Positions 1 through 13,000 of a stretch of 64,000 nt of DNA are shown piece by piece. Every line of letters begins with the position of its first letter. Position 1 is the stretch's first letter. The notes below the pieces were generated by a model. The model was not told the DNA's origin. It saw only the letters and a program-made list of their open reading frames with translations, and made no database searches. The DNA comes from Chionis minor (taxonomy: Eukaryota > Chordata > Aves > Charadriiformes > Chionididae), in NCBI GenBank assembly GCA_013398295.1, contig VZSF01001071.1:485829-549828 (forward strand), read 5' to 3'. The position numbers and the translations under genes are program-made.

Positions 1-278
1 GACAGTCTCCTGTCTGTCAGCCTGGCATTTTAGCCTGCTAGCTGTGAATCAGCTTAAACATTTGATTAAGTCTTCATTTGGTTGGGGTAGTCACAAACCT
101 GAGTAGCCTTTGAGGCTTCTCCAGTGCTATTGGCAAGTGGAACTGGGGATGATGACTTCTTTATAGTGGCTTTTCCAAAAAACCAGAAATGTTCTGAATT
201 GTTAAAACAGGAGAGTCTGCCTGTTGTAGTTTGTTAAAACTTCTTGTAATATTCTTCAATTTCTTCTTTTTTCAACAG
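1..278 (+). other. RB1: RB1 intron 13, 3' part
   Basis: Non-coding sequence ending in a pyrimidine-rich tract and the acceptor AG at 277-278, directly before exon 14. I see no exon 13 coding sequence here, so that exon lies left of the window. No repeat or other feature was recognised. Confidence 0.85.
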
Positions 279-335
279 AGATACAAACTTGGAGTACGTC
301 TGTATTACAGAGTAATGGAGTCTATGCTCAAGTCG
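279..335 (+). CDS. RB1: RB1 exon 14 (pocket A)
   Basis: 57 bases in phase 0, from acceptor ...caacag to donor gtaggt. It translates to RYKLGVRLYYRVMESMLKS, a near-exact match to the human pocket-A segment starting around residue 445. This is part of the cyclin-fold A subdomain that helps form the E2F-binding groove. Confidence 0.97.
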
Positions 336-532
336 GTAGGTTTAGTACTGATAGCTTAGTACTGGCATTGCATTTACAAATACTAAGAATATTCACAAGT
401 TTGGCTTGGTTTATATATTGTAGGAGGAAGAGCGCCTCTCAGTGCAGAATTTCAGGTATGTGCCCCTAACTTGTTATTGAAGTCTGCTGTTTTCATGTTT
501 GGACAAGTATTAAGAACTTTCTTTCTCCTTAG
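336..532 (+). other. RB1: RB1 introns 14 and 15 with exon 15 between them
   Basis: Two very short introns (336-423, 88 bases; 456-532, 77 bases) flank the 32-base exon 15. Both have GT...AG ends. Nothing else was recognised. Confidence 0.9.
424..455 (+). CDS. RB1: RB1 exon 15 (pocket A)
   Basis: A 32-base microexon encoding [10 protein letters not shown] plus two bases of the next codon (Ser). The acceptor is ...attgtag and the donor gtatgt. Length and sequence match human exon 15, with one Ile-to-Val change. Confidence 0.96.
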
Positions 533-609
533 CAAACTTCTGAATGATAATGTCTTCCACACATCTCTTCTGGCTTGTGCTGTTGAGGTCGTCATGGCTA
601 CATATGGCA
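533..609 (+). CDS. RB1: RB1 exon 16 (pocket A)
   Basis: 77 bases, entering with one base of a split Ser codon and leaving with one base of a split Arg codon. It encodes [19 protein letters not shown] followed by VMATYG. The acceptor is ctccttag and the donor gtaagt. Same length as the human exon. Confidence 0.96.
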
Positions 610-818
610 GTAAGTTGAATCTAAAGTTTTAAATAGCATCGTTATTTGTTGATAATTATTGCCATTTGTTCTAAAACATAAAATACAGTAAATAGCAAAA
701 AAAAGTGCTTATTGAAATTTCTGAACTAGTAATGATTCAATAAATATGGAAAAAAAGGAAAAAATCTGAATCAAAAGAGTATAGTACTCTTGATAATTTT
801 AGTCCACTTTCCCTGTAG
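610..818 (+). other. RB1: RB1 intron 16
   Basis: A 209-base AT-rich intron with donor gtaagttg and acceptor ccctgtag. No other feature was seen. Confidence 0.9.
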
Positions 819-1021
819 GAAATGCTTCACAAAGTGATGGAACCAGTGCTGAAACAGACTTGTCTTTCCCGTGGATTCTCAGTGTATTTGATTTAAAAGC
901 TTTTGACTTCTACAAGGTGATTGAAAGCTTTATTAAAGTGGAGCCAAGCCTAACAAGGGAAATGATAAAACATCTAGAACGCTGTGAACATCGAATTATG
1001 GAGTCTCTTGCTTGGCAATCT
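819..1021 (+). CDS. RB1: RB1 exon 17 (end of pocket A)
   Basis: 203 bases, starting with two bases of a split Arg codon and ending in phase 0 before gtaagt. The core reads [20 protein letters not shown], then [20 protein letters not shown] and [13 protein letters not shown], closely matching human pocket A. It is two codons longer than human exon 17, because the Asn/Ser-rich segment after the Arg junction is [12 protein letters not shown] instead of a shorter stretch. This exon completes pocket A. Confidence 0.97.
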
Positions 1022-4000
1022 GTAAGTAATGCTTTAAAGTAGTATTTGTCCTTTTGTAACATGCATATCTAGAAAAAGGAAATCACACCCAACTCTATAA
1101 AATAAATTGTGGTCTTGCTGAGATTTCTTTCTAGCAAAATGAATTACAAGAGCAAAACAATATTAGTTTTGGCATGTCTTCAGGTTTTGAAAAAAGTAGT
1201 ATATCAGAGGGAGAAGTTCACATAGCTCTGCTGATTTATGTGTTTGTGAGCCAACATCATCTTACTAGTCTGGCATGAATCTTAAGGGTAATACCCTTAA
1301 AAAGTATTTTGGTGCCAAAGACAAGGCAATAAATTCCATACTTTTATTTGGAAGTTAATTTTTATCCAGTTGCTATTCTGACTTGGCAATAGAGCCTTAC
1401 TTCTGTGCATCTGATATTTGTTAATAGTACTTAAAATATGGATTAGCATCGTCCTTTGCACTTCAGTCTCTAGTATTTTTAGATGCCATTAAAACAAAAT
1501 GCTGGGAGGTTGGGTTGTTGGTTTTTTTTGCTGGATCTCAGGAAATCAAACATTGTTTCTTAAATTTTGTTACTTATAAATCAAAAAAATGCTATTAATG
1601 GCACAAAACAGGAGACTATAAAGACTGCTAATTTTGACCAGAGAGATATAAAGCGACTGTTTAAGAACCCATCCCATATCTTATAGCTCCAGTAAGTTTA
1701 AAAAAACGCAGTATGCCATAGCTAATGGGATAGCTTAATCATGAAGCAAGTTTTCTTTCCAGGGTGACCTGACACTTGGTTTGTGTATGACTTCAGGGTG
1801 AAAAGTCAACAGTTTTCTAGTATGGGGTGATACTTCTGGATTCAGGGAGGTCTATTGTGCCTGAGTGGTGACAGCCCCATCCATGTTCAGGTTTCTACCT
1901 CAGGAGAAGCACGCTGGCCTCAGGGGTGTATGAAAGCAATTGCCATGCTTCATACTGAATCTGATGGACCACCATGTGCCAACCAGTCCTTGCCACTTGA
2001 TTTCCTTTGCCAACACACTCAATGGGGATATCTCAGGCCCTGAATATGCTCTGTTAGGAAGGTGACCTTTCCATTGGGGGAGCCATGAGTTCAGTATCCA
2101 GCTCCATGCTCATCACCATGGCACTCTGTGAGCCCCAGGATTTCTGGTGCAGTGCTATTAAATCTTTCCCTCCATAATGCTTTTGCATGTTCGTTTGGTG
2201 TGTTGGGAAATGCACGTGGCCTTTCCATTGCTGTATGAGTTTCTCCATGGCTTTGCTGGTCTCTGAATAAGACTGTCTGAAAGCGCTTGAGGCTGTCAGG
2301 CTTTTACCAGAGCCCACAGATACAGGGAAAATCAGGCAGTGTTTCAAGAGGCGGGTGGTATTTTAAGAGGCAGGAAGTATTTTAAGAAGCTTGCAGGCAT
2401 ATAAAAAGTGCTTATTTGAGAATTGAAACATTCAGAGGACAAAAGGCAGATGTACAGATACTCAAGTTTGACTCTCCACAAGCAAAAAGTGCTTGCAAAA
2501 AGCTCCTGCTACCTCCTGCAAACCAGTTTGAAGTCATCTGACTCATCAGCAATAAGCCATATCTATCAGTTTCTATCCAGTAATTCAAGCACTGCAGGCA
2601 GATAATCTGATTTGGACTCAGGCTTTCAGACTGGAAATTGCAAAGCGTTGTGTTTTCAAAAATTATGGGTGTAGTTGCAGGCGTTTGTGAAACAAATTGT
2701 AATGTCAACAAGCAGTACAGCATTATTTCAAGTTTTCTGAGCGCTCTGTTTGATTGTATTTAAACATATTGAAACCATCTTCTTGAGTTATCAGAGGTAT
2801 GTGGTACTGCTTTGGGGTGGCTTATATAGCTGATTTGAGAGTTAGTAGAATGGAATAGTTCATTTGGAAATGACCTGCAACAATCATCTAGTGCCAGTAA
2901 GATACATGGAGTGGAGCACAGTGGAGGGGATAAAAAGCAATGTGCAGTACGTGTATCCAAGGTCCCTTCTGCTTCATTGACCTGTGTGTCATGTCTTGCT
3001 CACCTGGATCTCCCCAAGCTCAGGACAGTCTGTAGTCTCTGGAGGTTTGTCACTAGAGGGCACAGCAGGGTTCCCTCAGAAGCTGAGGGAAGCTGTGGCA
3101 GCCAGCTACGGGTGGCTCGAGCCTGCGTGCAGGCACCCTGAGGTTCTGTGCTGGCCTCCACTGCCTCCTCCAGCTGCCCATAAGGGAAAAGCTGTGAGTT
3201 GTGAGCAGCAGAGAGCACAACGGTGGCTCAAGAGATGAGAAGTAGTGGAACAGTATCATAGAATCATAGAATAGTTTGGGTTGGAAGGGACCTTTTTAAA
3301 GGTCAGCTAGTCCAAACTCCCACGCAATGAGCCAGGGACATCTTCAACTAGATCAGGTTGTTCAGAGCCCCATCCAACCTGACCTGGAATGTTTCCAGGG
3401 ATGAGGCATTATCTATGCTAAAACATCTTGATGAGTCTCTGGGTCACTGCATTGAAGGACCTGGGGCCCGTATATTGTAAGGCTGCACATAGAAACGTAA
3501 AGCCGTGTGTCCTCTGCTGCAGAAAACCCACCCGTATCTCACATCTAAATGTTGGCTGGTTTAGTCTGAAAAATGTAACGTAGCAACAGGAGAAGAAGCT
3601 TCTGTGGCTGGCTTGCAAAGTTGTTAAGGTCAGGTGCCCCAGAAAGGTTCAACTCATGAATAAAGGAGTGGTGTACCATATTTTTCTGCAGTTTCTCACC
3701 TGGATATTGTCTCCCTTACCTGGATATTGTCAGTGTGTAATGGTGTACAAGACTTAACCGAGTGTCTGCTTAATTAGTAGTTCCCTCAAGAAGGGGTAGG
3801 CAATTAGAGAAGTGTAGTTCATACCAATAAACTTATCTCCAAACGCTTGATAAAGGAGAGAAAGGCCACATGATTCTGCTTAGTCATAAAGAATATCTCA
3901 CCATAAGTGATTGCTCTGGGTTATTTTAAACGAATTTAATCCGTAAAAGATGGAATCTCAAGAAGGTTCAAGTTTCCTAATACAGTTAGAGAATGTATTT

Positions 4001-7000
4001 TTTTCAAAAAGTGTTAAAACGAAGAAAAGCATGTAATGAGTAAAGCTTATGCAAAAAAATCTAGCTTGGTAAACAAGAATAGAAACATTTGAAAAATACT
4101 TATTTACAAATATTTGCATAAAGCAACTTGGATTCCCCCAATTATTTGCTGTGTGTGGGTGGTTTTTTTTTTTTGAAGTTCTAACCTTCCTCCATAGGTA
4201 ACACATTTCAATACAATGCTTCTCTGCTCTTTGGGAAGTCAGGTCTGTATGTAACCAATCTTTCCTCATTCTCTTGACTGCTTTAGGAAGCAGGACTTCA
4301 ATACGACATTTAAAGAGACTGAGCAATTGAATACAGAATAGTCTGAATATATGGTAGTTTTTTACTTGTCACAGAGCTTTTGTGAGGGGAAAACGCCTTG
4401 CATAATTTCTCTGAAGAAAAAAAATCTTAAGTGCATCTGACCTTTATCTGACTTCAGAAGCTGTAGCGAATGAATGCGAAGGATTCTGTTTCTTACTGGT
4501 ATTGGAAGATAATATATCACTCCTTTGCTAGTCATTGTGAATATGTTTATTGCTTTTGCATAGCTAGTTGATTTAGTCATCTGTAGTTTCTGAAGGAGAT
4601 GAAACTTTTCTAGGTCTTTCTTTTAACAAAAAAACCCCATAGCTAGACAAAATAAAGAGTGGGAAAAAGGTTGATATCTTAGTAATTCTTAATTTTGAAA
4701 AGGGGCATGTGTGTGTACTGACTAAATCATGTGGAATGTACTTCCTTTTCCTTAAGTCTTTATTGGATCTTGAAGGAAGAAGTTGCATTTATTCACTCAA
4801 ATATTATTTACCAGTGATGTTATGATGTTTCCAGGTGCAGATTGTCTGGAAGTCAGTTTAGATTATGGTAATAGTGCTGTATGATTTTTACTGGCAAAAC
4901 AGAAATATACCATATAATATTCTTTCTTTACTGCAGAAGAACACTTGTGCTTCATCTCACTGCAGTTTTTTGGGCATTATTTTAATTTCATAACTTTATC
5001 TCAAGGGAACTGAAACTACGTTAGACTCAAAAATGAAGGTGCCTATAGCCTTTGATTTGTTTTTATCATATTTGTATAAATATGATTTAAAAGCTAGCAT
5101 AGCTAAAATCTGTTCCCTATGAAAAAAGGATAGCTTGTTACCTGCCAGCCTGGGAGTACATGCTCAGCCTTTTTCATAATTCTGTCCAAGTAATCTCTCT
5201 TGTGGACAGTGAAAAAAGGAATTGTTTTGAATGCCTCAGATTAAGGTTGTGTGAACAAATTCCAGAATCTGAATTTTCCTTAGAGAAGGCCTTGCCAGCT
5301 GCCATGTTGCTGCTCGTTACAGTGCATTAGGAAGAGCAAGTTATCAGTGCAAGTAAATTGAATACAAAGTCGATCCATTTTAAGAGCAGGATATCTATAA
5401 TGCCTAGAATGCATTTGTTTCTGGGAACAGCATGGTTTGGGTTTGTCTTGTGGTTTTTTGGGGGTGGTTTCTTGCTGTGTCATTCAAGAAAGTAAACACC
5501 TATGGAGTATCTATCTCTGTTATCTGTATCTGCAAAGCAATCCAGTTGTATTTCCCTGCCTCTCAGCTTGCACTCTGCTCCTAAGACGTGAACAGGGAGG
5601 AACAGGCTGGTATTGGATTTCTTTTCTATTGCTCCTCAGAGAATGTGCTTCCTGCAAATGCCTGTTCACAGGTACAGTAGGTGGAGTGTGGAGCGTACGC
5701 ATGTTCCAAATCATCACATTTGGCATACTTCAGATAGTTTGGGCAATGCTCTAAAATACTTTATCTGCAAGCCAGCCTTTGAGCCAGAGCTGAGATATGG
5801 GAAGCCCTTTTACTCCGTGAAGCTTTGGCTGCCCAGTGCTGGGGTAGTGAAAGGGTCTTGTTCTTCTGCACTGGACTTGCAGACCAACCGCGACCTTGTC
5901 TGAAGAGAAGATAATTCGTGCAGCCCAGTGAGGTGGGCTAGAGAAAGAAGCATGGCTATGCTCTCCTGGTTAGCTCTGAGGTGGCAAAATGTTCTCTTGT
6001 TAACTTGCTAGTTCACCTGCAGGAGCACTAGGAGTCCAAGGGGTATTCCTCATACAACTGCAGTTTTAAAAGGTTACCTGGGAGCTTTTGTTGTTAACAG
6101 GGATGATAGGCAGCTGCGTTGCCTTCTACAACAGCCTGGAACAGCAGGGGAAGGTGCATTGTGGCAGGCTAAAGGGAGTTCCTTTGCAGCTTGTTTTGCT
6201 CTGCTAGCTTCAACTGATGGGATTTTTTTTTGGTGTTTGGTTCTGTGTGAGACACAGATGTTGAACCAAAGCAGTGTGCTGTGCTACAGCTGTTGACATT
6301 TAGCTGCCTTTGGCTGTATTACTCTTTAACACTTGCTATCCTGAATGGTATTTGTATTTTTCCAAGGAAGAAGGAACACCAGTATTGATGTGTGTTGTGA
6401 TTTAGAGTTACAATGTGGTTTGGAGCTTTAATGACTGAGGCAAGATAAAGATGGCTCTACAGGGTTACTTCTCTTAACAGTTAAAATATGACCAGAAGTA
6501 GGCAAGCATGCTTTGCTTTATTTATAACTTCTTCCATGTAGCATTGCCTAAACTGTGCTCTGTAATGCTTCTCCTTTATCAGCTCCTTCTCTGTGGTTTC
6601 TATTGTCAATTAAACATTTGCAATTAAATCTGCAGTACTGTTTTATCATGTAGCATTGATTTAACATAACTAAATGTTTGCATTAAGTATTTCTCAACTA
6701 CGGAGTTAATGTTTATACTTGTGTATCTCATCCCACACCAAAGACTTCTGTTGGTTATAAATTACGCAGCTCACTGTGGCAGAAATGTCTTCCTGAGGAA
6801 AACCATGTATTTCCAAAGAATATATTTTACTGCATTAATGACAAACTCACTGAGCTGTAATAACAGCCGGCCTACTTTGATCATGAAGTAAGGAGAAAAA
6901 TATTAAATAGGTATGTTTAAGATTTGCTTAAAAAGTGTTAGACAAATCCAGGTTAGGGTAAAGCTGTAAGAAGTTACAGGTAAGCAAGGACTCCTTAATG

Positions 7001-10000
7001 CTTTGGTATAGTACAAGCTTAACTATGCAGCCTCCTAGTCTTTGATTGTACAAGGACACAGTTATTGTGGAACTCACTCTACCTGGGTGCTTAGTGCCTG
7101 TTTCCTTGGATGTAGTGTACAATTTCAAATTAGGTTTCTGTGTTCCTTGTTAAGGAGGAATTGAGCATCTAGGAATGGGAGTTAGTATATTTTCTTGGGG
7201 TATGTATCCTTTTCAATAGAGTCTTCTACTAAGTTTATGCCTGAAGTTCTACACCTCTTCTGGAGGTTGGTGTCTACATGCAGTTTGAAGTCCTCTCTTT
7301 GATTTTGACATCTTAAGTCATGCTTTTTAAAACTGGAAGAACTAGGAATGGTCATACTGTCAACATTTTATACAATAGGTTATTAGATAAATCATTTCCT
7401 CTTGTATTAGAAGAGTGACTCTAAAACCTTGTTAATAGGTGGCAAGGACCGGCTGCTGGGTCTGCCTCTGTACTACTGGCCTCAAAGGTACAGTAGTTTG
7501 GGTTTGAGTATTGCCCCACAGTCACTGGTGGTGTTTTGTTGGTAATGTGTTCCCTGGCATGTTTTGGCATTTGTCAGCACTCTTCTGGACAATGCCTAGG
7601 CAAGATTTGGGGCATGATGCAGCTCAGGGGACTATTTTCAACTGCTGCTATGGATTAGAAGTGGAGAAAGTTCAGCTGCGCGGGGGCAAGCTGTGCTTTG
7701 CCACTTGCCCTCAAGGCCTTAGGACAGGCCATGGCTCGTTGTGTTACTGACTACAGATGTAGTCATGGGTTCAACCCCATAAGCGACTCTAGTGCTGGCA
7801 AATGAGTCATGCGTTCCCTTACAGTCTCCTGTAGGCTGCAGGAGTCGTACGTGTTTTTGCACAGCTCTTAGAAAAGCTACTGTATGTCAGACTACTCCTT
7901 TCATGCCTACTAAATTTTGACTTTCCTTAGATACAGGAATACCTAATTTGTAAATGAGGGACAGCCTTAGGCACGAAAAAAAACCCACTTGGCTTATCCA
8001 GAATGACAATATTTGCAAGCGTGCTCACTGGCAGGATATGAACCACCTGGGGAACTTCACTGGTGTAGACAAGCACTTCAGGAATTGCAGGCATCGGATT
8101 GCTCATGCAGACGTCCCCCATCTCCTGTGATCTTCTGGATTTTAGGCACCTAGTATCCTGTCTCAGCCTGGAGCTTGCTATGGACAATGATTTCTCCTGT
8201 GGAATTTTGTAGGGTTTTTCTTACAGGGGAGGAAGTGTGCTAAGGGTCACCAACTGATGCGATTTCACATGCTCACCGTGCTACTTTCGAAAAAGTTACG
8301 TTAGTAGGGTGCAGCTTTAACCTTAAAAAAGGAACTGAGAATTGATTTGAGGTTTTCTGTCTGTACATACTAAATATATTTCTGCTTGCATCATGAGCGC
8401 TTTTCAGAAGCATGTGGGATGAGAGAGAGGTTGCTGCCACCACTGCTGCTTGGCGTGATCGTGCTAAAGGGTCATTGTGGTTCTGCTGCATGTGCTTATT
8501 GTTTTTCTTAAAGGTCATGAATTAGCTCTGACACTCCAGTTGTTACAGCTGTGGCTGGAAAGCCTTCTATCATTTGCCTTTATCATACAAGATGCCTTCT
8601 TAGAAGTCTGTAAGATGCTTGCTTTTTGGGTATTTGTGAGTATACCATGTAGTATCATATAAATATATGTATATATGTTTTTGTGCTTTTTTAGTTTGAG
8701 CGTATATACACACATGCTCTTTTTAATAAGTGCATGCATAAAATATGCAAGAGTGTTTCTCCCATGCTTTTCTAGTACTCCTGAAGAGTTTCCTTTTATG
8801 GAAAAGGTGCAGTGCTTTTTGAGGCTTGAAACTTTTATCTGCCTTAACAGCTGAAGGCAAATTGAAAAACCAGGAAGAATACGGAATGATAGTCTCCGCT
8901 GTCTGCACCATCACTTTGAAAATCTTCCCTGCTGCTCCTGTTTATCATGAAGATGACTTAAGCTGTTATGCATGCTTGGGTGTTGCCATCCCAGCAAATC
9001 CTCTAGGCTACTGGAAGAGAAACCAGAGCACTTAAAGCTGAGGTCCTGTGTTTCCTGCTTTTGTCTGTGTTGGCCATGCATTCACTTCTGGGTGGGCACT
9101 CGCTAAGTGTACAAAACACTCACTAGGGTTGTAAGATACTGGTTGTGTTAGCACAGTATTAATGGGTTTATCAGTTGCAGGTTTACCAAGTCAGCCCAAC
9201 CCTTAAGATGCTGTTTTGATTCAAGTACAAACACGACCAAAGGGATTACCTAAGACACTGCAACTATGTGGAGTCTTCATTCTGTGAAATTTGGATGCCG
9301 CTCTTGGTTAAGGATTTAAGTTTTTCTCTACTTCATCTACTGCTTTAGGGTGTAGAGTTTCTCTTACTAGGGTAATATGAATCTTACATTGTTAGACTTC
9401 TATAACTTAGGTATTTAGGTTCCTGCTATACTGGGTAGAGCTGTATTTCCAAAAAGCAATTCATTCTATTTATCTTAGACCTTTTACAATGGGATTATTC
9501 ACTTACTGAAGGTACCTCTCTCCACTGACTGGAGAGAGCATCTGTCTCAATGACAAACCTAAACTAGGTGTATGCCTGTTAAGCTTAGAAGTGGTGAATC
9601 ATATGCTTAATATTAGTTTGCATAACCGCGTCTCCACCTTCCTTTCTAATGCTAAGGGGACATTAGCAAGAGGTAGTTTTTTAAGTATGCCTGGTCTTGT
9701 CTTAGGTGGCTATTTGTGCTATACACCTCACATATTGCCACTGTTGTGGCTTCTGCTCATGCGGAGGTCATGTCCTGTGTTACCAGTGGGCTACAGAAGC
9801 AGGGGGTGTGTCATGATGTCGCTGGCTATAGATTTACAACTGCCATTGGGAGCTGGGTTTTCTAGCCTGTGCTCAGTGGAGCTTGCAGCTCTGTTGCTGC
9901 AGTGTAAAGATACCTTGCCTGTGTCTACCCTGGTCCCAAGTACAGAGTTAGCTGCAGAAATAAGACTTGTTTAACATGACATACTTTTTCTTATTCTTTT

Positions 10001-13000
10001 CCTTAAGGTTGCTCTGATTATTGGTAACATTTTAACAAAAAGCAAAATAGTTTTCTGGGAATCCTCGCTTTTCAATTTGTTTTTTATGTTGTCCAGTGTT
10101 TTGGTGGTCATACCGCAGCTGTAATACTTTCATTTTAGTCCTACTCTGTCTCTATATAGTTTGAACTTCAGCTTTTCATCCTGCAGCATTGCAGTATCTG
10201 CATGGCAAATAGTTTGTAAGAATGTTTAAAGGTTGTCCATGAGGAAAAAATAAATTAGAATTCAGGGACTTGCAGTTGTTTAATTTTTGTAAAATTCTGC
10301 TGAATTGGAGCAAATTTGATGCGGCTGTCTCATGAAATACAAAAGTAAGTAATGCCTGGGTTAAATTCTGTTGCTGTATCACTGCTGCTTCATCCTTGGA
10401 TGGGATTATGCTCCCTAACTTTGTAGTTTTGTAAATCTTTTGTAGTGAAGCAAAACTGGAGAAAAAGGTACAACTTGGCTTGAATTGGTTGGTTTGGGTT
10501 TTTTTCTTTTGGGTCTTGCTGCTTTTATCTGCACCACAGTCCTGAATAACTGTCATAAGCTTTTATTGCTCTTTCTATCCTCATTGCTGTGTTATTTGAG
10601 CCATTGCGTAGTTAACTATCTATGGAAGATAGCTTCTGTTATGAAGCAAAGTAGGTGCCAAACAAACATTCTGATGTAGAGAGGGTTTTTTTCCCAGCTA
10701 TATGCTCGATTTTTTTGAGCTCTTAAGGGGCTAACAGTATCTTGTCAAACTGCCAAATTACATGTCATTGGAAGGGGGTTTTTGTCTGCTGCATTTTAAG
10801 TTATTGCATGAATAAGTGCATAGGGGTTTGGGGTTTTTTGTGGGTTTTTTTGTAAGCAAAACAAGTGCCTGCTTTTATACTGTATAAATGTGTGGTGTTT
10901 CAGTTATGTTTGTATTACTGAGTGTCTCTCTTACGGTAACTTTTCAGTAATAAAAAAAAAATCCTTGTCAGGGATGAGGACCTCCCCCTTGTTTACAGCT
11001 GGCTGAGTGGGCAGAGTGTTCGCCGTCCTCCAGAAAGGTACCTCTAGGTTTTGTTCGGTTTGGAAAAAACCTCTAGGTTTTGTTGAAGCTCTTTGTTTGG
11101 GTTGGGTTTGCTTGTCAAGAAGGGGTTAGGCGCTGGTTGTAAGCACCTAGGGTACAGCTGAGCCCTGTGCCACTAATGTCTGGACCTGCATGCGTGGTCT
11201 TCTCCTGAAGCCCTGGGCAGAGACTTCAGGCTCACCCAGTTATACTGTTCCCAGTCTGAACTTGGCTTGGGTAAGTACCTCAACTGTTGTCACCCTGTCC
11301 TTCCCGTTGGGGAGTCAGCCCGCCCAGAACAGAGCCTGTGCTTGGCATGCTCTGTCTGTGCCTGTTGCACCTTCCAGCAGCTCAGAGGAACTCGCAGATC
11401 TTATCTGAACAGAAATAGCTGCTGGTTTGGTGGGGGTTTTTTTTTTTGCACTTTCCCACCCACGGGAGTGTGTGAAACACAATATGGGCGTGCAGGGTAT
11501 ATGGTAAAGTTTGTCACGCATGAAAAGTGTTAAATAACTTAAGTAAACAAATAGACAAACAGTTTTCAGATTCGTATTCATCAATGAAAGATACTTTTGT
11601 TAGGGCTGAAAAGGCAGGTATTTTCATACTTGCTTCAACATCTGTATTCTCAGTTCTTTGCCATGTTTTGCTATACACTTCACAAATTTCTCCATTAAGA
11701 AATATCTGCAGTGCTGGGTGTAATGAAAACATTACTTCATAAAAGCAGCGAAGTTTTGCTATAGATGCTTCCAGCTTTGGTCAAGTGTAGTTCTTGATGC
11801 TGTGATGAATGGTAAATTTTTTTTTGTAATACAATAATCCTCCTTAGTGACCAGGAGTGTCTTCGGTTTTTATTACATTAATAGTTGCTTTTGGGAAGTG
11901 CTTACCAGGACAAATGTCCAAAAATTAATGTTGCATAATTTTACAGAAGGGTGAAGGCTTGCAACTAATCTGTACAATTGACTTCCTTTCATAAGGCAGC
12001 CTTTTCTGCATAATGCATCTGAAAAGCAGAAGAGTTAATATAGCCACAGTTGCTTTCATGTGAGATAAACTTAATATTCCCAAGATAACGACGCTTCGGC
12101 TGCCTTCTTTTATACTACCATTGTTATTTAAGAATTTTTTTCTTTAAGGCAGCAACTCACTGTTTAAAAAAGGTGGAGTTAGGGCAAATCTTAAAGCTAT
12201 GTGTGTGGAAAAGTATTGTTTTGTCTCTTCATAAAAAGATACAAACTTCTTATTAGAGGCCTTCCTTTGTTGCTTGTGGTTTGAGACTCATGTTTAAAGT
12301 GTAGAAAGCTTATCCCTTCGTAGTGCAGGACAGTTTTAGTTTTGTTACAACTAGAGTGGACAGACTGCTTGTCAAATAGAAAAAAATATTTTTAAATCTA
12401 AATTCTCAGTTCTGGAATTTTTAGTTTTCCAACAATATGGTAGGTTTTACAGAAGGCCAAATGATGTGTGCAGGGTTCTTTTTGTTTGTTTTCATTTTGT
12501 GTTAAGTTCAGTTTTGTTACGGGAAAAACTGGGCTTGCTTTATAAGCAGTTGTATAACAGGAACTGGATGGGGGGGGAGGTGATAAATGTGAAAGGCTTC
12601 AGTGTCAAAGCAGAATTAGAGGATTAGAACAAACTTCTCCATCCAACTTCTTGCAGAAGTATTAGACTGTGCAAGCGTGGCTTTCTGAATTTGCGTTCAT
12701 ATTAAATGAGCTCTGTCGAGTATGTTCTGAAAATGTGTTAACTCAGTGACTATCAGTTGTATTTATACAATTTTTTTTCAGCACTCTGATAATTGGCTAA
12801 AAAATGCAGTGCTGGTGTTTACAACTTCTAGATTTAGAATAGTTCTGATTTATTTTTTGCCTTAACTTTTGAAAGGTACCTTCTTCCATTTTGTCAGTGA
12901 TGCTCAAATGCCGGTAACCCTGAGGTATAAAAAATAATAGTCTAGCAAAAAAGGGAACTTGTCAGGATTTACAGGTCTGCCCAGGTGCAAGAACCTTATA

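Noticed and set aside
9591..9974. 127-codon plus-strand ORF in intron 17
   Set aside because: No recognisable domain, no splice context, and within the length expected by chance in this much sequence.
10176..10556. 126-codon minus-strand ORF in intron 17
   Set aside because: Low-complexity Lys/Gln/Thr-rich start, no homology I recognise, no promoter or splice evidence.
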